A DNA stretch of 64,000 bases from assembly GCA_965222745.1 (NCBI GenBank), contig CBDCUW010000004.1:248001-312000 (forward strand). Direction: 5' to 3'. The notes under the pieces were generated by a model. That model saw only the letters and a program-made list of their open reading frames with translations, made no database searches and was not told the origin of the DNA. The DNA is from CBDCUW01 sp965222745 (GTDB lineage Bacteria; Planctomycetota; Planctomycetia; Pirellulales; Pirellulaceae). A program made the translations under genes and the position numbers. This document shows, one piece after another, positions 1 through 9,655 of the stretch (its first letter is position 1; every line of letters starts with the position of its first letter).

Positions 1-2
1 TC

Positions 3-2264
3 GTGGATGACGACGGAAAACCCGTTTCTGGAGTCCGTCTGTATCCTTGGTTGTTGAGGAAAGACAGGATGTCGGACAGTCTGAACCTGAGTTGTTTTTC
101 GGAAAGTTTTTCACAACACAGCGACGAAAAGGGAGAAACAACGTTTGCCTGGATGCCCAGTTGGCAGCAAACGCCCCTGACGGTTTGGCCCACCGCACCG
201 GGGTTTAGCCGGCTGAGAGGTGACTACGATCCGCAAACCGGATCGGGACGACTCGAAATGCAGTTGGATCGGCTGGTACCGATTCGGGGCCGGGTGGTCG
301 ACGCCGACGGGAAACCTCGTGGCGACGTGACGATCGAAGCGCGCGGTGCCGGCTACGCCATGGACAGCGGCAGCGCATCGACGCTCACCGACCAGGACGG
401 CAGATACGAATTGCTGGTTCCTCCCGACCAGATCTACCTGGTCATTGTCCGAGACGACCAGTGGGCCGCCAGCCCGCATGATGGATTCGCTGTCCGTAAG
501 AACGAACCGATCGAACAAAAGGATTTTGTGCTTCGCAAAGCAACCCGCGTCTTCGGAACATTGACCGACGAAAAGAGCGGCAAGCCACTTCCGGACCAGC
601 GGGTCATCATTTACCAGTACGGGCAAGACTTGCATTCGATGCAAGGCGTCACGCTTCCCAATCCAGAGAACTCTCGCAGCTACGTACGGCCAACGCAATT
701 TCATAACGCGACTACTGATGAACAAGGGCGATTCGAGTTTGCTTTGGGGGACGGCGAGTTTGACATCCGGCCGCCCAGGCAAGAGAAGGCTGATAAGTTC
801 ACGATCAACGGACAGCCCGATTTGGAATTGCAAGTCACCACCAAGATTCGGCAAGAAGTCGAACTGGTCGGGCTGGTGTTGTCGGCGGAAAGCCAAGAAC
901 CGCTCGCCGGTGTCCGCGTCAGCGGTGTACCCCAGCGTTTTTCGTCGCGCGATTGGCAGGCCGAAACGGGGGAAGACGGAAAGTTTCGTGTCAAACGGTT
1001 CCGAGAGCCGACCTACGTGCACGCGATCAGCGCCGACGGCCGCTGGGGCACAATTCAGCAAATCGGTGAAGAGCAAAACGCTTTCGTCATGCAACTACAA
1101 GAAGTTGGTTCAGCGGCGGGCCGGCTGCTGGAAACCGATTCCGACGATCCGGCTGGAAAAACGAAGATTCGCTATGGGGTTCGTGTGCCTGACGAAAACG
1201 GCCGAAGCTGGAGCTATCGATTCGGCGGCTTGATCGCAACCCAATCGGACGGCACGTTCCACTTGCCGGCGATGGTTCCTGGCTGGGAGTACACGCTCAA
1301 TCTTGAATCGCGAGCCGACGGATCGATTCCCACGCTGACCCGCGTCACCGTCGCCGCCAAAGAATCGGCCCAGCTGGGTGACTTGTCGATTCCCGCACCG
1401 CGAGCCAGGCCGCGCCCACTGACGCTGGAAGACCGAATCCAAGCCGCGTTCGACGTCAAAGGAACGCCGATCGAGCGGCATCGGCGGGCGCTGGAAACCG
1501 TCGACCTGGTGAACCAGAATTTGTTGGTCGTGTTCGGGGTCCCGGATGACTCGCGAATCCATCGCCTGATGGACATCCGGTACAACGACCGAGACTACCG
1601 CCAGGTGCGAGACGACTATCTGTTGATGGCGATTCCCACCGATCCCGAACATCACCAAGACGCCACCGCGCTGGGTGAAACACTCGGTGAATCCTTGGAG
1701 AAGGATCGCGGCGAATTCCTGTTGGTGATCGTCGATCGAGAAGGCAACAAAGTCGACACCGCCGATCACCGTTCCCTTTGCATCGACGATGAACTTTCCA
1801 AAGAGAAGCTGATCGATTGGCTGCGCTCGCATCAGACCGAACCACTGGATGCCCAAGAGTTACTTGATGAAACGCTGAAGAAGGCGGGCGAGGAAAGGAA
1901 GCTGGTCATCGTGCAGGAAACGGCAACCTGGTGTGGGCCTTGCCACCTGTTGTCAAAGTTCCTTCGCAAGCATCGCGTGTGGGAAAAGGATTACCTGTGG
2001 GTCAAGATCGATCAACGCTGGAAAGGTGCTCGCCAGCTGATGGCCGAAATTCGAGGAGATGCCGATGGAGGAATTCCCTGGTTTGCAATCTTGGATCCCG
2101 ACGGTGAAGTGCTAATCACTTCCAACGATCCCAAGAGCGGCAACAACATCGGGTATCCCGCCGAGAAAAGTGGCCAACTCCATTTCGCAAACATGCTTCA
2201 CGCCACCCGGCTGCGAATGTCCGAAGACGACGTCGACACGCTCATCCAAGCGCTAGAGGAATAG
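3..2264 (+). CDS. Secreted-type beta-sandwich repeat protein with C-terminal thioredoxin domain (5' partial)
   Basis: The reading frame is already open at the window edge, so the true start lies upstream and any signal peptide is not visible. The first ~460 visible residues read as successive carboxypeptidase-regulatory-like (beta-sandwich) units with the usual V-D-A-D-G-K-P and D-E-x-G-R-F signatures. Two thioredoxin-fold-like segments follow. The last carries a real CxxC active site (W-C-G-P-C-H) near visible residue 642, and a later segment (G-G-I-P-W-F) that fits the cis-Pro loop. This architecture is common in planctomycete envelope proteins. A disulfide or redox role is inferred from the motif only. 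The C-terminus is complete, ending in TAG. Confidence 0.8.
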   Translation: MDDDGKPVSGVRLYPWLLRKDRMSDSLNLSCFSESFSQHSDEKGETTFAWMPSWQQTPLTVWPTAPGFSRLRGDYDPQTGSGRLEMQLDRLVPIRGRVVDADGKPRGDVTIEARGAGYAMDSGSASTLTDQDGRYELLVPPDQIYLVIVRDDQWAASPHDGFAVRKNEPIEQKDFVLRKATRVFGTLTDEKSGKPLPDQRVIIYQYGQDLHSMQGVTLPNPENSRSYVRPTQFHNATTDEQGRFEFALGDGEFDIRPPRQEKADKFTINGQPDLELQVTTKIRQEVELVGLVLSAESQEPLAGVRVSGVPQRFSSRDWQAETGEDGKFRVKRFREPTYVHAISADGRWGTIQQIGEEQNAFVMQLQEVGSAAGRLLETDSDDPAGKTKIRYGVRVPDENGRSWSYRFGGLIATQSDGTFHLPAMVPGWEYTLNLESRADGSIPTLTRVTVAAKESAQLGDLSIPAPRARPRPLTLEDRIQAAFDVKGTPIERHRRALETVDLVNQNLLVVFGVPDDSRIHRLMDIRYNDRDYRQVRDDYLLMAIPTDPEHHQDATALGETLGESLEKDRGEFLLVIVDREGNKVDTADHRSLCIDDELSKEKLIDWLRSHQTEPLDAQELLDETLKKAGEERKLVIVQETATWCGPCHLLSKFLRKHRVWEKDYLWVKIDQRWKGARQLMAEIRGDADGGIPWFAILDPDGEVLITSNDPKSGNNIGYPAEKSGQLHFANMLHATRLRMSEDDVDTLIQALEE

Positions 2265-2318
2265 CCTCTGCCCCCTGTGTGTTGGGCAGGGTGCGGGCAC
2301 ACGAATTGGATGAATTTC

Positions 2319-2354
2319 AAAAGGGACCACAGGCGCCCACAGCTGGTCCCTTTT
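2319..2354. terminator. Perfect 11-bp hairpin with A and T tracts
   Basis: AAAAGGGACCA (2319-2329) is the exact reverse complement of TGGTCCCTTTT (2344-2354), separated by 14 nt. The stem ends in a short T run on the + strand. It lies between the thioredoxin-type gene and the sigma-factor gene and would separate their transcripts. The T tract is short, so a REP-like element is an alternative. Confidence 0.5.
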
Positions 2355-2403
2355 CAGACGCCCATCGACAGGGCTGTCATAATCTGATGATTGGAAAGCC
2401 CTG

Positions 2404-3015
2404 ATGGATGCAACGTCTCTGAGCCTCCTGGATCGATTGCAGCAAGCCGAAACTTCCGAGCATTGGGATCGGCTCGTGACTGTTTATGCGCCGTTGCTAC
2501 GCGCGTGGATCCGGAGATATGACATTCAACCCTCAGATGCCGATGACCTTGTGCAGGAAGTGCTTGTCGCCGTCTCCAAAGATGTCTGCTCCTTTGATCA
2601 CAACGGGAGGCCGGGTGCCTTTCGGACTTGGTTGCGAACGATACTCGCGAATCGAATGCGGAAGTTTTGGCGGGAGCGCGATCGGCGACCACAGGCCCGC
2701 GGTGACTCGGATATCGAGCGTCGGATCTCGCAACTAGAAGATCCAGCCAGCGAAATGAGTCAGCTATGGAATCGTCAACACGATCGGCATGTGCTCCGGC
2801 AACTTTTGGCTTTGTCCGAAGAGCAGTTTGCCCCCAGCACATGGCAGGCATTCTGCCGAGTCGCCATTGATGGCGAAAAACCGGATTTGGTCGCGGCCGA
2901 ACTGGGAATTTCTCTCAACGCGGTCTTTATCGCTAAGTCGCGTGTGCTCAGCAGGTTACGGCAGGAGGCCCGCGGGCTTGTGGAATCTTCTTCGGATTTT
3001 TCGGCGAGTTGCTGA
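2404..3015 (+). CDS. ECF RNA polymerase sigma factor
   Basis: This 203-aa protein has the sigma-70 region 2 pattern: an acidic D-A-D-D-L-V-Q-E-V-L helix near residues 45-55, then F-R-T-W-L-R-T-I-L-A-N-R and an R/K-rich stretch. A region 4 helix-turn-helix lies near residues 155-195 (V-A-A-E-L-G-I-S-L-N-A-V). It ends 81 nt before the giant kinase gene on the same strand. Planctomycetes often pair ECF factors with a membrane Ser/Thr kinase that carries a zinc-finger-like anti-sigma segment, and the neighbour has exactly that (H-x3-C-x2-C). The sigma factor is therefore probably controlled by, or signals with, the kinase. That link is inferred from gene order. Confidence 0.9.
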   Translation: MDATSLSLLDRLQQAETSEHWDRLVTVYAPLLRAWIRRYDIQPSDADDLVQEVLVAVSKDVCSFDHNGRPGAFRTWLRTILANRMRKFWRERDRRPQARGDSDIERRISQLEDPASEMSQLWNRQHDRHVLRQLLALSEEQFAPSTWQAFCRVAIDGEKPDLVAAELGISLNAVFIAKSRVLSRLRQEARGLVESSSDFSASC

Positions 3016-3096
3016 AAGATCCCGGCCCGAGCGGGACTCACTCATCAGAGAGGTTCGCTGCCTGTCCGCCTGAGGGCGGCTCGGCGATACTAAGAA

Positions 3097-6000
3097 ATGG
3101 TGACAATCATGCAGAGGCCCGACGTGACCGCGAACAAAGAACATCCAAGTCCGGAAAGGCTGACCGCCTTCAGCATGGGGCAACTCCCACCGTCGGATGC
3201 AGCCGAGATCGAAAGTCACATTACAGAGTGCGAGCCGTGTTGCGAAACGCTGCTGAACCTTTCGACCGATGACACTTTCGTCGATCAATTGAAGGATACG
3301 AAACGAGTCGATGATGGCATTACGTTAGACCAGCATGGCGGTCAATCTGAAAACGCTCCATCGGGGATTCCTCCGTTGCTGCTAGACCACCCGCGTTACA
3401 GAGTCTCAGCGATCATCGCCAAGGGCGGGATGGGTGATGTCTTCAAGGCGGAGCATCGCCTGATGGAACGAACCGTCGCCGTCAAAGTGATCCGTCGTGA
3501 ATTGATGCGCAATCCGGAAGCAGTCTCGCGATTTCACCGCGAGGTCAAGACGGCCGCGAAGTTGTCCCACCCGAACATTGTGACGTCTCATGATGCCGAA
3601 CAGGCTGGTGACCTGCATTTCCTGGTGATGGAGTTCGTTGACGGAGTCGACCTCGCGCGACGCGTAAAAGAAAGCGGCCCGCTGCCCGTCGCTGAGGCGT
3701 GTGACTACATCCGGCAAGCCGCCGCAGGGCTGCAATACGCGCATGATCAAGGCATGGTCCATCGTGACATCAAACCGCATAACTTGATGGTGACGCCCGA
3801 CGGTTCGGTCAAGATCCTCGACTTTGGTTTGGCATCTCTCGCGGCCCAGTCGCTATCAGCACAAGATAGCGATTCCCCGCAGTGTTCCGATTTAACGACC
3901 ACCGGCACGATCATGGGCACACCCGATTACATTTCGCCCGAGCAGGCGGGAGATGCACATCAGGCCGACATTCGTAGCGATATCTATTCACTTGGCACAA
4001 CGATGTATTACCTGCTGTCGGGACAGGCACCGTTTGCCGATGGTAGTGTGATGCATAAGTTGCGCAGCCATGCTCAGGCCGACCCTGAGCCGATTGAAGT
4101 ATTGCGTGATGACGTCTCCTCGGAACTTGTGGCCATCATGGGTCGCATGATGGCCAAAGATCCGGCAGACCGCTTTCAAACGCCGGCGGAAGTGGCGAGT
4201 GCGCTCGACAACGTGAGGCAGGTTACCGGTTCACAAAGCGGCAAGCCTGCTCCAGTAACAAAGGCTGCGCAACCCCCAAGGCAACGCGGGCTGCTCTTGG
4301 CGATCGGTTTCTGCGGATTTGCCGCTTTGCTCGCCGCGACATTCTTTTACGTCCAATGGGGCAAGACAACACTTCGATTCGAGATCGACGACCCGAGTAT
4401 TGCCGTAAGTTTTGGAAACGAGCGAGTGGACCTTCGGACCGCGGAAGGCAAAACATTTCGGATCGAACCCGGGACTGAGCAAAGATTCATTGTTTTTCAA
4501 GATGGAGCGGAGGTCGAAACCAATTCCCTCAAGCTACGTCGAGGACAAAAGATTGTTCTCAAGATCGATGTCGTTGATGGGCAGATTCAGGTTGCCTCCA
4601 GCGATCCTGGTACGACGCCGACTCGGTCGCCAATCATCGTGAAAACGAAAGAAAGCGAGGACGTAATTCATGTTGCAAGAACAACGAACGACGATCAACC
4701 GAACAAGAATTTCGCTCTCCAGTTTGATGGCGATAGCTCAGCCGTGTCACTGCCGATTCGATACGACGGGTCGCATCCGATCACATTTGAGTGCACGGTG
4801 CAGGTTTTGGAACCGATCCGTGAGAACAACACGATGCTGATCACCGATACGCATGATGCAGGGATTTGCCTTGCTATTGGCCAAAGACAGTACCTATGGT
4901 TCTCACCGCGATCGGAAACGCAACACGAACCCCTCGTGCGTACAAAGCAACCTCTGCCCACAGGCCGGACGGTTCATGTGGCGGGTGTTTTTGCACCAGA
5001 CGAAGTACGCCTTTATTTGGATGGCGAACTGCAGGAATCGATCAAGATCACGAACGACTTCCGTTACCAAAAGTCCTCGATGCGTCTTGCAATCGGAGCG
5101 AATCCGGATGGAGCAACGAGCTTTCGAGAGTCACCCAAATGTCGGATCGACGAAGTGCGGATCTCAAGTGTAGCTCGCTATGAAGGAAACTTTTTTCCGG
5201 CGCGGCGTTTTGAGCCAGATGAAGACACGCTTGCTCTGTATCACTTCGACGAAGGTGTCGGCGCGATTGCGCGGGATGCGTCGGGCAACCGACTCGATGG
5301 GGAGATTTTTGGTGCAAAGTGGGTCTCGTGGAAACCATATGTTCGCACCAATGTCGCGCCGACTCGCGTCATCGACCACGATGCAACACACTCGTCACTG
5401 GCCTTCTTGCCAGATGGAACGATCGTCACTTCCGCACCGGATTTGGACACGGAGAACAAAGATTGGAAGATCTACTTTACCAATCCCTCAAGCCAGCAAT
5501 TGGACAGAGGCATATCTACGGGCAGCGGAGGCATTAACCACATCGACACGACTCCGGATGGCAGATGGCTTGCACTTGCCAAGCGAACTGAAAAACAAGT
5601 CCAGGTGTGGGATGCGGTGAAACGTGAACTTGTTCATACGTTTGATGCATCGGGTCTCGTTCATAGCGTTTCGCTATCTCCAAACGGAAAGATGGTCGCC
5701 GCCGCAAGCTGGGATGGATCAGCGAAAGTCTGGAGCACCGAGAGCTTCGAGTTGCTTCAAGAAGTGGGCGAATACGGACGCGTTCATCGAGTTCTATTTT
5801 CACCCGACAGTCGTGTGTTGGCTGCTTCGGCGTCTCCCTCCGGGCAAACCGATCTGTACGACACAACAAGCTGGGAACAGATCAGCGGATTCAAAAACGA
5901 CTACGCGGTGGGACAAATGGCATTCTCTGCCGACGGCAGCATGATCGCTACGGGCGGGAATGGTCGAAGGGGAGCGGAACCGTGGAAGATGTGGGTTCGA

Positions 6001-8199
6001 GTCTGGGACACATCATCGGGCGAAATGATGATGCAGTTCAAAGAAATGCAAGGCGCTGTTTCGGCCGTAGCGATCTCACCCGATTCACGGTACTTGATCG
6101 CGGTCGGTGGCGATTGGGGCAGAACTCCCAATATGCCCGAACCGATCCGGATTTGGGATCTGCAAACGCGTCACATGGTTGCGGAGGTCAACGGTCACGC
6201 GACCTCGGTTCGCGACCTGAAGTTTGCCCCCAATGGAAAGCATTTTGCGACGGTTAGCAAAGGCTTTAAGGTTTGGGACCTCGGCCAATTTTTTTCGGAT
6301 GCTTCCAGTGCGGGCCAAGCGCACGCGGCGAAAGACTTTCAAGCCGTGGAGGAGCTTGGCATTCAGTGGTGCAACATTCCTGCCGGTGAATTCCAAATGG
6401 GAACAGCTGTCCAGGATTTGGATGCCGTCGCTGCTGAACCTGGTTGGTTCTTTTCCAGCTTTGTTAGCCGGCGACGCCAGGCTGAAACACCACGGCACCG
6501 GGTTGAAATCGCTCGGGGCTTCGAGATTTCAAAGCATGAAATCACCGTCGATCAGTTTCGGCAATTCATCGCCGAAACGGATTACGTGACGACCGCCGAG
6601 CGGGATGGTGAAGGATTCGGTTGGATGAATGGTCATTGGGAAGAAGGAGCCGAGTTCAACTGGCAGAACCCGGGATTCCAGCAAAATGATGACCATCCCG
6701 TCTGCAATGTTAGCTGGGAAGACGCGGTCGCCTTCTGCAAGTGGCTCAGTAAGAAGGATGGACGCAAACACCGGCTACCCACTGAGGCGGAATGGGAATA
6801 CGCCTGCCGCGGCGGCACGTCAACACTTTTCTCTACGGGGGATGATCCCACCAGCCTCCAAGGCGCCGCCAACTTGGCGGACGCTTCCTTGCGCAAACAG
6901 TTCCCGCATATTGATTGGGCGGTTGAGTGGAATGATGGCTTTGCCGCAACATCACCAGTCGGGAATTACGCAGCCAACGCGTTTGGCTTGCACGATATGC
7001 ATGGCAACGTGTGGGAATGGTGCCAAGACGACTACCAGCCGTACGGGACACCAGACGATACGCCGGAACTTATCGACAATCGCGTCTTTCGTGGCGGTGG
7101 TTTCGACAACTGGCCTGGATTCCTGCGAAGTTCTGATCGCTACAGCAGTCACTCGCCTACTATCCGCACACGGTGGGCAGGCTTCCGCATTGTCCGTGAG
7201 TTGCCGAAAGCGGGTCCATCACCGAAATTCGCAGGCAAGCCAACACTAAAACGCGTCGGCGCATTTAACGGTCATCTCAGCGGCAAATTGAACGATCTTG
7301 AAATCGACCGACAGGGGCGGTTTGCGATTTCGTTTGGACGGATTCAAGGAATAGACGCCCCGGCAGAAAAAGCTGCTAAGGGAGTGATTTGCTGGAATCC
7401 CAAAACGACGGAGAAGATCATGTCGTTAGCCCCGCAAGCGAATCCAGGACAGTCATGGATTCGGACCATTGCGATCAGCGATCGAGGAATGGTCGCCGCA
7501 TTGGGAGCAGCGGATGGACAAATCTATCTGGTTGATCCGATGACGGGTGTAGAAATCTTGGAGCCGCTTGTGGGCAATGGCAAAGTCAACGGGCTCGACT
7601 TCTCCGACGATTCACGAACACTGGTGTCAGCACATAACAGCCGTGATGTTTGCTTTTGGGAATTGCCCAGCGGCAAGTTGATCCATCAGATACGTGTGGC
7701 GAAACCAGCTTGGCAAGTGAAGCATCTTACCAAGCCAAAGACTGCCTTGGTCATGGCTGCTGGTACGGGACTGATCAAGATCAACGGTGACCAAAGTGAT
7801 ATCGCGATGGAATTTACCAGTCACCCGTTTCGATTCGATCTGCTGCCCGGCGGCCATCAGTTTGTGGTAAATGTTGAGCGAGACATCTTGCTGATCGATT
7901 CGCAATCACTTGCAACCATTCGACGATTCAGCGGCCACGAATCGTTTGTCCGCCGTGTTACGACCTTCGACAAAGGTTCAAAAATCGTGTCAATCGATGA
8001 CTCGGGAAAACTCATTGTCTGGGATACCGAAACCGGCAAGTCACTGGCGGCAGCCGATGCCGAAGCACCACTTGAATACCTGGCAGTATCGGAAACCGGC
8101 GAATTCATCGTGACCAGCTATCAAGCCGATGAGGAAGACCGCGATCAACTGTCCGTTTGGCAACTATCGAATGGACTTAAGATTCCGAACTCGGAATAG
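3097..8199 (+). CDS. Giant membrane Ser/Thr protein kinase with LamG-like, WD40 and sulfatase-modifying-factor-like domains
   Basis: This is a 1700-aa protein. Residues 41-48 (H-x3-C-x2-C) resemble the zinc-binding helix of ZAS anti-sigma factors. The kinase domain spans about 100-375: glycine loop A-K-G-G-M-G-D-V at 108-115, H-R-D at 222-224 and D-F-G at 242-244. One transmembrane helix lies at about 397-417. Then come a LamG/concanavalin-like domain (~530-740), WD40-type propellers (~770-1065), an FGE-sulfatase-like domain (~1088-1365) and a second propeller to the C-terminus. The kinase should be cytoplasmic and the rest outside the membrane. The FGE-like domain has no cysteines at the catalytic positions, so it is probably a binding module. 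An ECF sigma factor sits directly upstream. Confidence 0.88.
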   Translation: MVTIMQRPDVTANKEHPSPERLTAFSMGQLPPSDAAEIESHITECEPCCETLLNLSTDDTFVDQLKDTKRVDDGITLDQHGGQSENAPSGIPPLLLDHPRYRVSAIIAKGGMGDVFKAEHRLMERTVAVKVIRRELMRNPEAVSRFHREVKTAAKLSHPNIVTSHDAEQAGDLHFLVMEFVDGVDLARRVKESGPLPVAEACDYIRQAAAGLQYAHDQGMVHRDIKPHNLMVTPDGSVKILDFGLASLAAQSLSAQDSDSPQCSDLTTTGTIMGTPDYISPEQAGDAHQADIRSDIYSLGTTMYYLLSGQAPFADGSVMHKLRSHAQADPEPIEVLRDDVSSELVAIMGRMMAKDPADRFQTPAEVASALDNVRQVTGSQSGKPAPVTKAAQPPRQRGLLLAIGFCGFAALLAATFFYVQWGKTTLRFEIDDPSIAVSFGNERVDLRTAEGKTFRIEPGTEQRFIVFQDGAEVETNSLKLRRGQKIVLKIDVVDGQIQVASSDPGTTPTRSPIIVKTKESEDVIHVARTTNDDQPNKNFALQFDGDSSAVSLPIRYDGSHPITFECTVQVLEPIRENNTMLITDTHDAGICLAIGQRQYLWFSPRSETQHEPLVRTKQPLPTGRTVHVAGVFAPDEVRLYLDGELQESIKITNDFRYQKSSMRLAIGANPDGATSFRESPKCRIDEVRISSVARYEGNFFPARRFEPDEDTLALYHFDEGVGAIARDASGNRLDGEIFGAKWVSWKPYVRTNVAPTRVIDHDATHSSLAFLPDGTIVTSAPDLDTENKDWKIYFTNPSSQQLDRGISTGSGGINHIDTTPDGRWLALAKRTEKQVQVWDAVKRELVHTFDASGLVHSVSLSPNGKMVAAASWDGSAKVWSTESFELLQEVGEYGRVHRVLFSPDSRVLAASASPSGQTDLYDTTSWEQISGFKNDYAVGQMAFSADGSMIATGGNGRRGAEPWKMWVRVWDTSSGEMMMQFKEMQGAVSAVAISPDSRYLIAVGGDWGRTPNMPEPIRIWDLQTRHMVAEVNGHATSVRDLKFAPNGKHFATVSKGFKVWDLGQFFSDASSAGQAHAAKDFQAVEELGIQWCNIPAGEFQMGTAVQDLDAVAAEPGWFFSSFVSRRRQAETPRHRVEIARGFEISKHEITVDQFRQFIAETDYVTTAERDGEGFGWMNGHWEEGAEFNWQNPGFQQNDDHPVCNVSWEDAVAFCKWLSKKDGRKHRLPTEAEWEYACRGGTSTLFSTGDDPTSLQGAANLADASLRKQFPHIDWAVEWNDGFAATSPVGNYAANAFGLHDMHGNVWEWCQDDYQPYGTPDDTPELIDNRVFRGGGFDNWPGFLRSSDRYSSHSPTIRTRWAGFRIVRELPKAGPSPKFAGKPTLKRVGAFNGHLSGKLNDLEIDRQGRFAISFGRIQGIDAPAEKAAKGVICWNPKTTEKIMSLAPQANPGQSWIRTIAISDRGMVAALGAADGQIYLVDPMTGVEILEPLVGNGKVNGLDFSDDSRTLVSAHNSRDVCFWELPSGKLIHQIRVAKPAWQVKHLTKPKTALVMAAGTGLIKINGDQSDIAMEFTSHPFRFDLLPGGHQFVVNVERDILLIDSQSLATIRRFSGHESFVRRVTTFDKGSKIVSIDDSGKLIVWDTETGKSLAAADAEAPLEYLAVSETGEFIVTSYQADEEDRDQLSVWQLSNGLKIPNSE

Positions 8200-8479
8200 A
8201 CTTTCGAGACGCACAATCTGCCAATGGTGCACCCGCCGAACGCAGTTTCCAGAAGATCGCGTGCGATGCTCCGCTGCGCCTCCTCACGAGGAATGGCGGC
8301 AGAATAGAGAAACGTCTGTCCCACTGAGCGGTGGCTGAGCCAACCCTTCTCCTCAAGACGAATCATCATCGTCTGGACCGCACCGCGCGACATGCTGCGC
8401 CGTTGCTGGACGGCATTCCAGACGTCAGTGACGGTCACCGGAGCACCAAGTACGTCGGCATGCCCGAGCTCCGCAGTAA
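8200..8479 (-). pseudogene. BlaI/MecI-family repressor remnant
   Basis: On the minus strand a stop-free stretch encodes the winged-helix core of a BlaI/MecI/CopY repressor: V-T-V-T-D-V-W-N-A-V, then R-G-A-V-Q-T-M-M-I-R-L-E-E-K-G-W-L, then F-L-Y-S-A-A and R-D-L-L-E-T-A-F-G-G. The usual N-terminal start is absent, because an in-frame TGA lies just upstream and the only start codon is an internal GTG at 8438. The C-terminus after F-G-G-C is unrelated and runs into the 3' end of the kinase gene. A functional protein is unlikely. No BlaR1-type partner is present. Confidence 0.6.
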
Positions 8480-8484
8480 CCCGT

Positions 8485-9285
8485 TCAGCGTCGTTTCAGC
8501 GTAGCGATGTACTGGCTGGGGGTCATAAAAACGCAACCTTCGTTTCTTAGGAAGTGAATGATTTGAACGAAATTCTGAAAACGGGTCGGATCGCTTGCCC
8601 AGCTCTGGGGATGGCCCTGCAAGACGATGCAAGGTCCAAGGTCACCCATTTCGTAGCGCTGCCGAAATGCCAAGTAATTGGGGTGGTGCACCGGTTTTTC
8701 CAGATCGATCACTCGAGGTAAAACGTTGCCGCTGTAGCCACCTTGCCGTGCCATGCGAGCGTTGCCGTAAAGCCAGATCGTCAGATCGTCGTTTGACTCG
8801 AGTGCGGTAGCCGTGTGAGCATTGATCGCATTAAAAGGCGCTCCGAATGCGGTGAAGGTGATGCCGAATTTTTCTCTTCCGGCATCCTGTGTCCTCTTGA
8901 GTGACTCACGTTGTGCGCTGAGCTGATCTTGGAACTCCGCCACATCCTGTCCGTCGATCCTGGTCTTCCCATGCGTGTAGCCGTGGTTCCAAAACTCAAT
9001 CAAGCCGGATTCGTGCCGCACGCGAACCCAGTCACAGAATTCCTGATTAGCGCTGACAATGTCCTTTCCAATGCAGCCGTAGGACGACTTGATCTGACGT
9101 TCGGCGAGAAAGTCGCTGGTCATCTGCCAGCCATCAGGAAGGAGCTTGCCTCCCGGTCGAAAGTCGTCGAGTTTCAGGATGACCACCGGCGGTTCGGCAG
9201 CGCCCGAGACGCTCGGATTGACGCATATGCAAGCCGCGAACAGGCCAATCAGAAAGGTGTGAATCCGGGGTGGTTGTTTGCTCAT
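8485..9285 (-). CDS. Secreted polysaccharide deacetylase-like protein (NodB fold)
   Basis: The 266-aa protein starts at ATG 9285. An N-terminal signal peptide with a hydrophobic core (F-L-I-G-L-F-A-A-C-I) ends in V-S-G-A-A. The NodB-like pattern is visible: a D-D pair in L-K-L-D-D-F-R (residues 40-41) and H-x3-H in N-H-G-Y-T-H (101 and 105), matching the metal-binding Asp-His-His set of carbohydrate esterase family 4-like proteins. A conserved F-G-A-P-F-N segment follows. The upstream frame is open but reads as an older gene remnant, so the signal peptide decides the start. The substrate is unknown; deacetylation of an extracellular glycan is inferred. Confidence 0.8.
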   Translation of the reverse strand: MSKQPPRIHTFLIGLFAACICVNPSVSGAAEPPVVILKLDDFRPGGKLLPDGWQMTSDFLAERQIKSSYGCIGKDIVSANQEFCDWVRVRHESGLIEFWNHGYTHGKTRIDGQDVAEFQDQLSAQRESLKRTQDAGREKFGITFTAFGAPFNAINAHTATALESNDDLTIWLYGNARMARQGGYSGNVLPRVIDLEKPVHHPNYLAFRQRYEMGDLGPCIVLQGHPQSWASDPTRFQNFVQIIHFLRNEGCVFMTPSQYIATLKRR

Positions 9286-9557
9286 CGCCACATTATACGG
9301 CTTCGCCGGAAAAATAGAGAACCGGTTCCATCGATGAGAATCCAACTGTCCCACCAGCAGTTCAAGCTCATCGAAAACACAATCACATTTGCCACCGATG
9401 TCATCGTGATAATCAATAGAGACCAGATCGGGCGCAATCTGGCCAGTGGGGATCGACTTTGTCCACTTTTCCGTTGTCCACTTTAGCCGGTAGTAAATGC
9501 AAAACGGTGGTGGTGAATGACTGCGGCTTCGATGGCCTTGTTTGCAGTTGGTGACAT
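9286..9557 (-). pseudogene. Frameshifted gene remnant, possibly UPF0489/peptide-arginase-like
   Basis: Minus-strand ATG at 9557 opens 21 codons ending A-V-I-H-H-H-R-F-A-F, then a stop three codons later. Adding one T to the run at 9495-9497 joins this to a second open frame (Y-Y-R-L-K-W-T-T-E-K-W, then A-P-D-L-V-S-I-D-Y-H-D-D-I-G) that stays open into the deacetylase gene. The His-rich start and the D-Y-H-D-D motif recall metal-binding motifs of the UPF0489/peptide arginase family. That assignment is from memory and weak. What the sequence shows directly is a coding-like N-terminal fragment with one frame break and no C-terminus. Confidence 0.4.
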
Positions 9558-9655
9558 TAGAAACGACGAATCGCCTGGGCGCGGTACGACACTGGTTCGC
9601 TCAGCTAGCTTCTTCAGCAACCGTTCATCCATTCTTGCTTCCTTCAACCACCTCG

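Noticed and set aside
6361..7190. FGE-sulfatase-like domain of the giant kinase as the activator of the sulfatases in this window
   Set aside because: The region R-G-G-G-F-D-N-W through R-Y-S-S-H lacks the two cysteines used by formylglycine-generating enzymes, so it is more likely a binding module.
9292..9297. TATAAT box (minus strand) before the deacetylase start
   Set aside because: It lies only a few bases before the ATG and has no convincing -35 partner, so it would imply a leaderless transcript that cannot be supported from sequence alone.
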